NCBI RefSeq assembly: GCF_032854445.1
Contig: NC_088301.1
Location: 44,387,116 to 44,451,115, forward strand
Length of the DNA: 64,000 nt
Origin: Liolophura sinensis
Lineage: Eukaryota > Mollusca > Polyplacophora > Chitonida > Chitonidae
Direction: 5' to 3'
Shown: in pieces, positions 1 through 13,400 of the stretch
How the letters are laid out: each line of letters opens with the position of its first letter
How positions within the stretch are numbered: the first letter of the stretch is position 1
The notes under the pieces: model-generated
Told to the model about the DNA's origin: nothing
The model's database searches: none
Seen by the model: only the letters and a program-made list of their open reading frames with translations
Position numbers and translations under genes: made by a program

Positions 1-289
1 ACTTTAATAGAATATAAAAACATAAAAGATCCAATTGAGATGAATCAGAATGACATTCATCCAAAAAGACATGCTTTATATTTCTATCATTGAGTAATGT
101 TACCTGATTTATTTGTGATTAGTTTGTGTTTCATTCCATGCGTAGTTATCACCTTAGTTATCATCTAACATTTGTTCCGATATAATCAGCATGTGTCAGC
201 ATTATTTCTGTGTAGTTACCAAGTTTGAATTGTTGAACGTCTTTATTAGATATTCAATTATTTTACCATTTATTTGTTTGTATTTACAG

Positions 290-3200
290 CTGCCGTTAAA
301 CCTGTGACTGCTGCAACAGAGGACACAGTTGTCATGGACACAAAACTTAAAATAATAGAAATACTACAGGTAAGGAATATAACAGTTTTCAAATAAATTT
401 CTGCTGGAAGGTGAAGGTGTTGTTTACATGTATTTTTTTTTTATTAAGTTGCACATTCTTTACATTCGAAGGGCAATTTTGTTATGAATCAATGGGAATT
501 GATTTAATACATTTTTCTGTTCCAACTTTCAGAATTATAGGGTGTCAAGGAAATGAGCATGATAAAAAAATGGAATAAGAAAACATGCATGCATGTTTCA
601 CACTATTGTAGTGAAATTTAAAATAGACAACTGGATTGAGTTTTTTTCTTGTTTTGCAAGTTGCCTGATTTTCTTAGTTACTGTTCCTGTTATTAAATTG
701 GTTAAACTTTTAATTTTTATGTTAATACTTGATTAGTAAGATTCCGATTTGAAATACAAAATGCATTGTGTCTGAAGTTACTGATGGTCTGATTGTCCCA
801 GAAGTTCGACATTCTGCAGCCCTTGTGATGTTTACCATATTATTTGTTACTAGGTAATTACTAGTACATATTGTGGGTTACTATGTAGTTCCCAGTACAT
901 ATTGTGGGTTACTATGTAGTTACCAGTACATATTGTGGGTTACTCTGTAATTACTGGTACATATTGTGGGTTACCCTGTAATTACTAGTGCATATCGTGG
1001 ATTATCCTGTAATTACAGGTGCATATTGTGGGTTGTCCTGTAATTACCAGTTCATATCGTGGGTTATCCTGTAATTACAGGTGCATATTGTGGGTTATCC
1101 TGTAATTACAGATGCATATTGTGGGGTTTTCTGTAGTAACCAGTACTTGTTGCAGTTTTTTCCTGTTTCCTGAAATTGTTAGTACATATTGTGGGATTTC
1201 TTGTTGTTATTTATATGTATCCTGGGTTTTGGTACATGTACATATCGTGGGATCCCTTTGGCTGTTCCCTGCTCATGGGTGATTTTGTTTTCAGTTTATT
1301 TTGAATGTTCGTCTGGACTATCGTATCAGTTCTCTGCTGTCGATTTTCAAGAGAGATTTTGATGAACACAATCTTCCCAGAGACACTGATGGTAATGAAC
1401 TGTTCATCATTAACTTTTTGTCCATCATTAACTTTTCGTCCATTAAACTCTTTTGATCCTGACTGTGTCACTTATGTAAAATTCTTGGTCATTTATTCCT
1501 GATTTGGAAAGGCCCTTGCAAATGTATTTACAGACTAAATCAAAAAATTAAATCCTATCCAGGTATTTTGGTGCAGTATGAATGATGGATCAAAAAGGCT
1601 GTGGATTGAAGCTGCTATTGTTGACCCATGCATAACACAAAATATAACTGTCGGAGGATGACTTTTGCAACCACCTTTTTCTTCAGTATTTGTGGAAACC
1701 AACTGTGCCGGGACCTAGTATACCGCTTTGTACCAACCAGTTCATGCGTGGACTACAAATAATATATTTTCATAAACCTGAAAATTTCACAATTTAATAC
1801 TTTTTCTGATGTGGAGAAAGATGGTTGCTGAAGCATGTTCCCACTTCTAACTCCAGTCTGCTGCTTACTAGCTGCTTTTCTCACTAACATTCCCAATATG
1901 CAGTAGTCCTCGAGAGATTTTGCATCCTCCTTTTATTATGCACTCTTTTCGACTTCCATGCTGCATGTGCCTAACCATAGTTGAAATGTTGCATGATATT
2001 CCTGCTTGCAAATTAGGAATGTCTCTTGCACGATGATGTGTTAACATATATGAGAATGGCTTCAGACTTAGCAATCTTTATCTGTGTCTGTCTTCATGTA
2101 ACTGTAGCATGGTTGACATTCTGTTGTTTCTTTTATTTATTTATTTTTTGTAATCTTTTCATTTCATTTTTCAGTTTTACTACGATATATCTTTTCTTGA
2201 CAACATATTTGCATAATTTAGTGTGTTCTTCCAGTTTTTGCTTCATGTACGGTTGGATTATCGCATAGCTTGGATTCTGTCCATCTTTAAAACGGAATTG
2301 CAAGAGCAACAGTCAGATGCAAGATTGATGCTTCGCCCTGAGGACAGGCTACGTATGTTAATAGTGTTGAAATGTGTGCCGGATAGTATGATATGTTTTG
2401 AGCATTACTGTGCTAACTGGCAGCTGTTTGTGTAGATATGTATTGCCTTCAGATCTGACGGTCTCAGATAAACGATTAGTCACTTTGTCTTTATGCTTTA
2501 GAAACTGTGAAGTGTTTTGCTTTAATACGTAAAAGTGGATATGCTCCTGAATTCTAGAGATAGAGTGTTGTTTGTAATGACTGTGTATTATTAAAATGTA
2601 AAGAACAGATTAGGAATTGATTGCATGAAGAATGATTCCAACGCCTTAATGTTAAGCTACACATAGACTGTAGGTAAACTGTTCATTTTTCTGTTGTCTT
2701 TGGAATTTTCATTATACCATTCTGTCTTGTGATGGGACGTACCTAGCATCTTTTTTAGTCTTTTGGGTGAAGGTTCAAAGATTACCTAGGGATAAAAGTA
2801 CATGTACTGTGAACAGTTGATGTTTTAATAGCTTGAGATAGTCAACTAGTCTTTGCTGGCTTCCTCTCTGGCAGTACGTGGGAAGGTCTGCCAACAAACT
2901 GTGGATGGTTGTGGGTTTCCCTCGGGCTCTGCCCGGTTTCTTCCCACCATAACGCTGGCCACCATCATATAAGTGAAATATTCTTGAGTACGAAGTAAAA
3001 ATACCAATCACATAAATAAATAAATAAATCAAATAGTTCTTTATGTACCTTCAGATACAAGTAAACTTTACAGTCCTTTAATAACAAGGGAAAACAACAA
3101 AATTGTTATTGTGGTAATGGGATTCTTTTCACTCACTCAATTTCACCTGCAGTGCAGCATTTTTTAAAACATTTTGCCTGTTTCTAATCGATTCATTCAC

Positions 3201-6200
3201 CGTAAAGTGCCATTTGAGGGTTGTTTTTATGTCAGATTAATTTCTTATGAGTGAATTTTGAGTTCTGTCATCTAGTGGCAAGGAGTAGATGTATCTTTAG
3301 ATCATCAATATTATTCCATAACTAATATTCATACATGCAGTGCCCATTGCTATCATACTTCCATCTTCTGTAGTGCTTAACACAGGTGTAGTACATCCCA
3401 CCTGGAAACAGGGCATGCTTTCAGATGTTGAGTACAGGTATAGCCAATGCGATACCGACTTTTCTATATACATAAACGATCATATCTTATTTAATAGCAT
3501 GTTGTATCCCTGGCCTACCTAAATATTGAATTTTAAACATTTTTGATAGCCTGTATTTAGAGTAATTGGTTTTTATCCTTTGGTGTGCCTTTTTAGGCTT
3601 AACTACATAATTTATTGTTGAAGAAAGCTTGATTCAGAGTAAAACATTAACATGGTGCAAGTTTTGTCATAATTTTTGGCAGTGACTTGTTGAAGTAGAA
3701 CTCCTTACCGTTTGGGTCTGATGCACATATGTAACTGTTGAGAGTAGATGTCTGATGCGGAAACAAGCTTCTGTGCATGCATGTTTTTAAATGTAAGGTG
3801 CTTTTGAGCTCATTTGCTTCAGCTAGGGACTTAAATGCTGGTCGTGTCTTTATCTTTCACTTGTATTAGTGGATGGAGCTTTCTGTGTATGTGATTGAGG
3901 CACATCTAAATATATTCATGTCATACAGTTGTGTACATTCAAGAAAACACACGTCCCAAGTCACAGATTGCACATGCAGCACATTTACAGACATGTAACT
4001 ATTAACCTGCTATACAATAAATGCTGGCTTCTGTGGTGGTTCTGTGCACGTAATGTTACATTTATTATGTGGGATGGAGCCATATTTTTCTTCTATAACT
4101 TCAGGTAATCTTTGCAGAGTATGTTGGTTTTAATATGTTATCTTTATGGTCAGTTTTGGATGGAATGTGCCTGAATCTTTAAAATACCCTAACACTAATA
4201 TTTTCTTTTGAACATGCATATACTTACTTACCTGATTTCTTCTAATTTTTGAGACACCTGGTCTGCTCATTTTTGCCAGTATATATGCAGTTGTGGCAGG
4301 ATTATTGAGTTTTCTTTTCTGCACATGGTCTAACCATCTAATGAGTAACATGCTCATATCTTTACTTGTCCAACAGGCTGATAAAGAAATGTAATATTCT
4401 ACTTTCAACACTACTAATGTCTGCCCAAAAATTAGAAGAATTAGGGTAACATTCAGCACTGTGTTTATAGGTATCCTGGTAAATTTATCTATCCTTGGTG
4501 TATTGGTACAAGGATACATTTTAAGAATTGTAAAGTTTTTGGAAATAATGTTTGCCTTTAAGTACTCTTTTAATTTTCCTGATAAACGTTTGGAAATTAT
4601 TCACACTTAATAACTTTGGTTAGCTACATGTAAAATTATTTCAGTACTATTAATAAATAAATAAATGCTCAGTGTATCCATCAGTATATGTACTCTTTTA
4701 TCTGTACAATGAAAATGATCATTGAATTGACACGTGGAACATTGACTGAAAGTCTAATTTAAAATTTAATTCGTAAATGGCTCAGTGCAGTTTTCATTTT
4801 ATTTATTTCATTGGGTTGTGTTTATTAATGTATTCAATTTTTTTTTAGGGCTGGATCTGGATAACATTGGGTCTCAGGCTGAAGACATTTTCGGTGGCAG
4901 GTATGGCTCAATAACATCAAATGTTTTATTGAAGCACCAGTAGTTTCATCATACAATGTATGTTTACATTTCAAACACAGTATTGCATACATGTTTTCTA
5001 ACCTTTATGCGTGCCAGCTATTTTAGTTTGCACTTGTTGCATCACTTAGTACTGTTTTGCAGCCATCCTCACTTGGAATTCTCGACAAACAAGCATGTGA
5101 ACAGATCATACCGTTTCTTTTCTACAGACCTGTTGTTTTCAACAATGTCTACAAACCTATTGTTTTCCATGCAGTGCTGAGACGGCGGAGTTGGATCTGG
5201 ATGGGCAGGGTGGGAAGATGTTCCTGAGGGTTCTGCTAAATCTGGTCATGCACAACTACCCGTCATTGGTCTCTGGGGCTCTCCAGCTGCTCTTCCGGCA
5301 CTTCAGCCAGAGACAAGAGGTTCTACAGGCATTCAAACAGGTCGGTGGCTACATTACATTTACACAATGTGTTTTGTGTGGAAAGGTATCAAACTTGTTT
5401 CAAAACATATTGATTTGATGGCCTAAAAGTTAGAGAGTCTGCATGGAAGTCTGGAGGCCCGGTATCAATCATAGGTTTGGTCATGCAAAAACTTCAAAAT
5501 GGCAATTGTTTGCTTCCCTGCTTGGTACTCAGCACTAAGAGTTTAGAGGAAAGAAACAGTACTTGTTGGCCTGGTGCCAGTACCTGTATAATCTGACTGG
5601 GTGGGGTGTCATGCCTGGTGTCTTTGGCATAATTCAGTGGTGGCAGCATGGGCTAACCCAGCTAAAGAAGACACACCATATGTACACACATCTATCAATC
5701 TTCATCGTCATGACATTGAGAAATTGTTAAGTACAATGTAAAAACCCAACCATACATACATACAAAACATATTAACATATGCTGCACCCCAGTTGTGTAG
5801 TAATATGCCAGTGTCCTGAAAATGTGCTTTAATGTGTATATGTATACATTTGCTCCGCGTGTAATTTGTCTTGCTGTTTGATTTTAGGTACAGCTGCTGG
5901 TCACCACAGCAGATGTGGATAACTACAAACAGATCAAGGCAGATCTGGATGACCTTCGCCTTATGGTGGAAAAGTCAGAATTGTGGGTGGTAAAGACCAA
6001 AGGTGAAAATGGTGGCAAGAAGAAGAAAAAGTCAGACATTGAGGGTGCCAGTCTTTGTTCTCAGGTATATTATTTCAGCTTTCTCAGTATAGGAAGAAAA
6101 GACATATTGAATGTTCATGTGCACAATTTAAGTTTAAGTGTAGATAGTAAATAAAAAAATTAATCAATAAAATTTTTAGAAATTTATGTTCCATCATGTA

Positions 6201-7447
6201 AATGTATTTTAATTGATAAAATTATACTGTTACAAACCTATTTGGATGTAAATGGTACTCATTCTTTGAAAATTCCAGGATAGCAAGAAAGATCCAAGCA
6301 AAAGTCAGAGTGACTCTGAACCAGAAAAGGAGAAGAAAAAGAGTAAAGGGTTACCGTCATGGGTGTGTGTCTACATATTAACAGTTCAGGGTTGCCATAT
6401 TCATGAAAAAGCTGAAGAGTCATGAATAAATTTCCCAGTTTATGAATGATTAGGAAAACCCATAAATTTTATAAAATTTAAAAGGAAAGTCATGAATTTT
6501 TGTTATAAATGTCAACATATATACTTGTTGCTCTATTAAAGATTAGTATGACATGATATGTCCCTGTCTTCCAGTGTTAAGAGGAAAAAAGATCTCTTCA
6601 CTTTTTAGTTGATTAAACTCTCATTGTTGTTGTTTTTAAACATCCTGGGTGAAAGAAGAATCTGATTCTAGTTGCATATACCAACAGTTACACTGACAAG
6701 GTTAATTACTCATCCAATCATGATAAACATAAACTGTGAGAAATACATTGTGTTTTCGTGGCAATTTTCAGAACATTACCCTGTCCAACGATCAGGGATC
6801 AGCCATTGATCTTGACCTTGGGCAAGCTATTGATCCCACACATTCCAAAAACTACAAAACCATCAAATCGGTAGGTCCTGATTCTTATGTGCAACTTTTA
6901 ATAATGTTCCATTGTTACAGCCTTTGTGAATGGAAAAATTCCATGAATGAACAAAAGGCAGATATAGTTTCAGGAAAGACTTTTCTGTGTTTTGAAAGAA
7001 TGTTCTCTTTGTTATTTTATTTTATATATTATTTATAATCTAAGATTTGACCAAAATAATGTGATAATTAAAGGCAATTCTTAAGCAAAGAATATAGTTA
7101 TTCCATTGGATTTTCTCTGCGTTTGAGTGGTTACCAGGTGACTGTGGTGGGTATACATCCTAACTGAGGTAAACTGACTAGGCCTTACTCCACCAGTTAT
7201 GTAAAATGTTGTTGCTGCTCTGGTTTTACTCTCTATGCTGTAAGTCTTTCACAATAGGACTTACTATTTTTGACAAATTACTGTGATTTTGTGTACATTT
7301 TAGATTTTGCTGAGATTGACCTACCTGTGTGTACAAGATGGAGGAGAGTCTAGTACTAAAAAACCACGGAAACATGAACAGCGACTTCTGAAGAACATGG
7401 GAGCTCACTCTGTCGTTCTTGAACTCCTTCAGATTCCATATGACAAG
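290..7447 (+). CDS. ITPR: ITPR exons 1-8: central regulatory (RIH) region
   Basis: Exons: 290-369, 1295-1391, 4849-4900, 5175-5340, 5888-6064, 6279-6362, 6772-6870 and 7304-7447. The first exon opens with two bases of a split codon and ends in KLKIIEILQ. The second encodes [18 protein letters not shown], and the next ends in QAEDIFGG. After that comes the armadillo-like RIH segment ([54 protein letters not shown]). Exons 6279-6362 and 6772-6870 encode a charged, lysine- and serine-rich linker ([20 protein letters not shown]). Both are phase 0 at each end and divisible by three (84 and 99 bases), so either could be skipped without breaking the frame. This is the ITPR segment where vertebrate sequences also vary most. 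Exon 1295-1391 has a phase-matched duplicate at 2235-2352, listed separately. Confidence 0.94.
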
Positions 7448-10400
7448 GTGAAACTGTTGGGAAGGACTTTCTGATCATTTCCATGATTGTAAACATAAGT
7501 TGTCATGTGAATGATTGTAAATTAGTATACATGATGAGTAGAATTGATACTATAAGCGAAATTTTCTTGAGTATTGCATTAAATATTAATCAAAGAAATA
7601 TAGATAAAAAGAATTGGTTATGAAAGTGCCAGAAATATAACAAACTTTTGTAGTGTTTTTATGCATCAATTATATCTTTACTAAAAATAATATCTTTTCA
7701 TACATGTTGTTTTTCAGGCTGGAGATGTCCGCATGCATGAGGTCATGAAATTAGCTCATGAATTTCTCCAAAGTTTTTGTCTGGGAAATCAGACCAATCA
7801 GGGGCTTTTGTACAACAGCCTTGACCTCTTCTTGACCCCAGGGGTATGATAACTAAACCTTGCACTTCATTCTGTTTCCTTCTTTTAAATGTGTTATGTG
7901 TACATTGTTCTGCAATTTATCAACTAAAAGAATCTCCAAGTTTTGAAAATAATCTTAAGGTTTAGATAGTTTAAATTTTTAGTTCTCAACCATCTGGCCT
8001 GCCTGCATTGATACAGGTGACAACATGTTTCTGATAGGTTGAAATTGTACAGCTTACTGTAATGGTATGAAAAGTACCATAATGACCAAAGGAAAATTAG
8101 TCATTAAGAAAGAATGAGTGAAAGAAATTTTTACAGATTATGAAATAATATTGTAGTAAATAGTATTTGACATGAATCATGCTCTAGGTGTGACCAAATA
8201 ATACATTTTACTATGTTATCTGATTTGGTGATTCCAGCTTTTGGAGGCGCAGACTATGCGGGCTATTTTCCAGGACAACGTGTCCTTGTGTAACGAGGTC
8301 ACTGATCGTGTTGTCCAGCACTTTGTTCATTGTATAGAGACTAATGGCCGCTATGTCCAGTACCTGAAGTTTCTGCAGACTATCGTGAAGGCTGAGGGAC
8401 AGTATATCAGGCGCTGTCAGGATATGGTAATGGCAGAGGTAAGGACAAACAGTTTACATGTACTCCTTGTTGGGTTCCCACTGTAATAGCTCGTCTTTTT
8501 GTTTCTGTGTGCTGGTCTGTATATCATTCTGATCAGTTGACTGCTTCATGATTGAATGTGTCATTGTATATGGACTGTATTTTGTGATTGAGACTTTTAA
8601 TTGTGGTGAAAGAACAATGTGGGAACTGGGAAACTCTAGGTCCATCAAATGTTGGCTAAATTTTCAGCATGGCCAAGCTGTGACAAATTTAACACTGTTG
8701 ACAAATGTGACCAAAACCAAACGAATGTAAGCTAATCCAAGCTAAATGTCTCAGAGAGTCAGAGAGACGTAATGTTGTACCTTTGATAATACGAGGATTA
8801 TCGTCTGTGTATTTGTAGTTGGTGAATGTAGGAGAGGAAGTACTGTTGTTCTACAATGACAAGTCCTCCATGCAGACGCTGATCGATCTCATGCGATCAG
8901 AGCGTTACCGTCAGGAAGAGTCTTCTCCCTTGGTGTACCACATCAACCTGGTACAGCTCTTGGCCCTGTGCACTGAGGGAAGGAACGTGTACACAGAGAT
9001 CAAGTGTCACTCGCTACTCCCACTTGATGACATCGTTGCTGTGGTGACAAATCCAGATTGTATACCAGAGGTAAACTTGTGCCTTCCACTTGTGATGAAT
9101 CAATTGTTCTTTGGTGCCAGGCAGTATCAATCTCTCATTGGTCCATTTGACAGGGGTTCTGCTGATCCTTGAAAGTGTTTGAATTTTGCAGGGAATTTTT
9201 CTGGACATTGAAAGTTGTTGATAGTACTAGACTTTTGATTGTTAAACATAGGTTATACTGTGTGGTTATAATGAGCCATAATGAAATGCTGAACCGCTAG
9301 TGTACATTAATCAAGGGATGATGGTATGTTGTTCAATGAAATGAAAGTGCAGGAAAACAATGCATACTAAGTCCTTGAAAGTCCTTAAAATATTTCTTTC
9401 AGATTCAAGCAACAATTCAGAAAACACATACAAGTACACACTCTGTATGGACAGTAAAATTGATGATAATAACGTGTATGTGTGGATTTATATCACTGGA
9501 GGATTCATTTCTATATAACATTGTGCTCATCTTTTATGGTTTAAAACCTGACTTACCTGACTTCCATTGATTATGATTGTACAGGTTAAAGCTGCATACA
9601 TCAACTTCCTGAACCATTGTTATGTAGACACTGAGGTAGAGATGAAGGAAATCTATGCCAGCCATCATATGTGGGTCCTGTTTGAAAATTTCCAAGTGGA
9701 CATGGGTCTGGTAAGATATTAGAAAATGTCTCTTCTTGCATAGATTAATGACAGTTTTGATCCAGACTTTTTTAATGGAGTATCTGAGGTTTTACTATCT
9801 GCATTATGTTGGAGTACAAAAGACTAGGTGGGGTAAAGGTTGTTAGACTTAGTATATTTAATTTTGTGTATTGTTTTTTCAGGTGGGCAATGCCACTCAT
9901 GACCGACGCCATGCAGACACAGTCCTGGAAAACTATGTGACTTGCACTGTCATGAACATCATTACCACCTTCTTCAGTTCAAGGTTCTCAGACCAGAGCA
10001 CCACAGTTCAGGTAATGGGTTAAATTAATTATAAAGAGAAAAAAAAATTCTGGCTGAAACAATAATGGGATGGTCCACAGTAGGCCTTTTGAATATATAT
10101 GTGGATAGGTCGTAATATACTCTGCCCTTGTTCCTTGAACTATTAATTAAAACTCAGCATGTAAGTGTAAGTCTTGGAAATGGCTTTAAAATATTCAATT
10201 AAATATCAAAAATCAAATATACCGCAGGAAGCGAGACACAGCTAGTATAAAGTGTTAAGAAGTGCGACTTTAACGATGTGTCTCATGAGGTGCAGATTCC
10301 CTGTCTTTTTTTTTTCGATGGGGTTTTGGTGTCTTAAAAAGAAATCAGCAGCGCTTGCGAGGTCATTTGGACGGTATCATATTTGTTGAAGGTCATTTGT

Positions 10401-13400
10401 TTCTGCCAATATGACATGCAAGTTTGTAGGTCACAAGTGTAAAAGTTTCTCTGCACCTTGCCAAAAGATGGTGGTTTCCTCAGGTTCTGCTGTTTTCTCC
10501 ACCCATAAAATTGACCATATTTGTAGGAGTGAAAACTTCTTGAATTTGTGTTTAACGACAGTCTAATAAGTAGCTAAATAAATCCTTTGTGGTATTATAA
10601 GTGTTGTTTCCATGAGTGTTTGTCCTTGCTGTACTTAAGAAGGATTTTTGTTGTATTCCAGACCCGCCAGCCTGTTTTCGTACAGTTACTGCAGGGAGCT
10701 TTTAGACTATCTCACTGTTCATGGCTTACTGGAACTCAAAAGTATCATGTGGAGAACTGTATTAAAACACTGTCAGACATCGGTAAGCTTGATCATGTAA
10801 ACTGAAAGCACCATTGCCTCTCTCTGAATAGCATACATAAATATGTAACCAGCCTAGACTAATTTTTTTTGTAACATAAAAAATGAATATCATTGAGTTT
10901 CTGTAAATTTTGATTTAAAAGCTCATTTCTTGGGAGAAAAAACACAACCAGACTTCATATTCATGTCTGCAATAAAATATTTATCTGGCAAAAAGTCATG
11001 TTCAGATCTGTTGTTTAAAAAGGGTCTTTATTTTTATAGCCAAGAATCGAGGGATAGCCATTCCTGTTGATCTGGATAGTCAGGTGAACACACTGTTTGA
11101 GAAGTCCCAGATTGTGATGAAACATACCCGGCAGTGGTTGACAGCAGGAAGAAACCGCAAAGAATCCACTGTCCTGATCTCCAGGGATTACCGCAGTATT
11201 ATTGAGGGGCTTCAGGTATGGTCATACTCCTTGTTGGTAATGTATAAGATGGATGTCCTGTAACCCTTAACGGTGATTTGGTTCTTGCCTATGTGTCCCC
11301 CTGTTTTTGCGAACAAGATATTCAGTTTTTAACCAGTCATATTCATATTTACACAGTTGTTTGAGGTCAGCAAACTGACGGTTAGGCTTAATTTTTGTCA
11401 CACTGCGTAATCCAATATGACTGCTGTTGGCCGTTAAAATTTGCACCATCCCCATAAATCCATTACCAGTATGCCACATTTGTTTTTGTAAATGTTTTCC
11501 ACTTTCATCTTTTGCCAATTGGGTGAGTAGTTCTTGTTAACCTGTGTTTGCAGGATATTGTGACGCTACTGGAGGAACAGTTGCGTCCCCTGGTTCAAGC
11601 TGAGTTGTCAGTCCTCGTAGATGTTTTACATCGACCAGAATCTCTCTTCCCTGATGGAACGGATGCTAGAAAAAAGTGTGAAAGTGGAGGATTTATATGC
11701 AAGTAAGTGTCATTTAGTTCCTCGTAATATTATTCCTTTAAAATTTAATTCAAAAGTCCTGACCAGTTTCAGTATTTTGATAAGTCTTCTTGGGGATTTT
11801 GTGAATAGAAGCTTGATAGTGAAGGGAACACATGATGATTTACACCTAGACATATATCTTTTGAGATATAAGTGTGTTTTTAATGTGATTGTATATTAAA
11901 TGTGATGATAGGTCAGATTTTTGAGTGTTGCGAGACCAGTGCAATAAATTGCAATTAACATCACTACGGTTTTTTTCTTTTACCTAATTCTGCCTAAGCC
12001 ATGGTGCTAGGGAGCTTGTAAATTGCTATTATTTATGCGTTTTCATGAACAGTTAAGAATAAAACCCTGACTGAGGTACACTGATGAGGCTGTGTTTCAC
12101 CGGTTACGTGTGACTATTTGTTGGTGGTGACACTGTCCTCGCTGCTCTGGTTTTACTTTCCAAGCTATACGTCTTTAATTATATTTTATATATACATATG
12201 TCTTTGCATTTCAGGTTAATTAAACATACAGAACGTTTGCTGGAAGAAAAAGAAGAAAAACTGTGCATAGAAGTGTTGCAAACCCTAAAAGAAATGATGA
12301 CAGTTGATATTGATTATGGGGAAAAGGTATGTAGATTTTTATTCCATATTGCTGTAACTGCACAGTTTTGGCTGCCTGAATGCTTGTATGCCAAAAACCA
12401 TTTTGGGACCGATGAGCATGTAAATTGTCACCACCAAGAAATGCACCATTCTTAATGTTGTTTTCTTTGAAACAGTTCATTAATTGTATGTGTTAATCAC
12501 ATGTGACTCTGATCCCAATATGATGTTTTTTTTGATGATTTGCTTGAGATTCATTTTGCTGAGCAGTGATTCCCTTTCATTATGTCTACACCCAGCCAAA
12601 ATATATACATGTATATCCTTGTAAAATGAACTTGTTAATAGCATCATTCTGTACGATGTATTCAATCATATATATGCAGAATCATCCATCTTTGAGTGTG
12701 TGGAATCTATAAACTCGCATGCAGCTCATTGCGTGTTTGAAGACAAACAAAGACATGTGAATCGGGTTCGGGGGACATCGAAACACAGCGGCTATTTCAG
12801 AAACTATAATTTGAATGGGAATGTTTCATTCTTAAGGGCAGTTGTCCTTGAGTTCTTCTTACCTATCTTTCATGATGCTGTCACTGGTTGTGTAGCTGAA
12901 GTAGTGCTGCCTCTGGCTCACTTTCCTCAAAATTTTTGTATCCTTTTTTCTTTACTTTCATTGTAATGTAACCAATAGACATCATTGACAAAAATTGTAA
13001 GAGAGATCTCATGTGCTAAGTTTTGTGAAAGTTGGCCAAGATGCTTAAAAGCTGTCATTTTAGCAGTCAGCCATGATGTTGTCATGAAGGTGGGCTTATT
13101 GACTCATTTCTCATTGGCCATTTGCCCACGATTGTTAAGGTTGACGTGAAGATGCTTACTAAGAAGGAGCTAGACGATCATCGCAGGGTAAGACTTAATT
13201 TGAATTTTAAATGTTCTGCGTTCTCCAATCCTGTTGTCAATGACTGTTCTGTGTGGGCAACTCTTTTGCATGACGTACGTGACGGGTAACTCTGCAAGCC
13301 ATCCTCTGAGATTTTAGCTTACATGCTAACAGTGAAAACTTCTAATGACATTGTGGTTTATGACCCCCTTGCATGTTGGACAGGATGACTTCTGCCTGAA

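Larger units (their letters stand above)
2353..4848 (+). other. ITPR intron after the alternative exon
   Basis: 2.5 kb holding one SINE fragment (2840) and one dispersed repeat (4187). Otherwise I see AT-rich sequence without signals. Confidence 0.7.

Noticed and set aside
4130-4519. 129-codon minus-strand open frame
   Set aside because: It lies inside a dispersed repeat, and the other copy at 20022 does not keep the frame.
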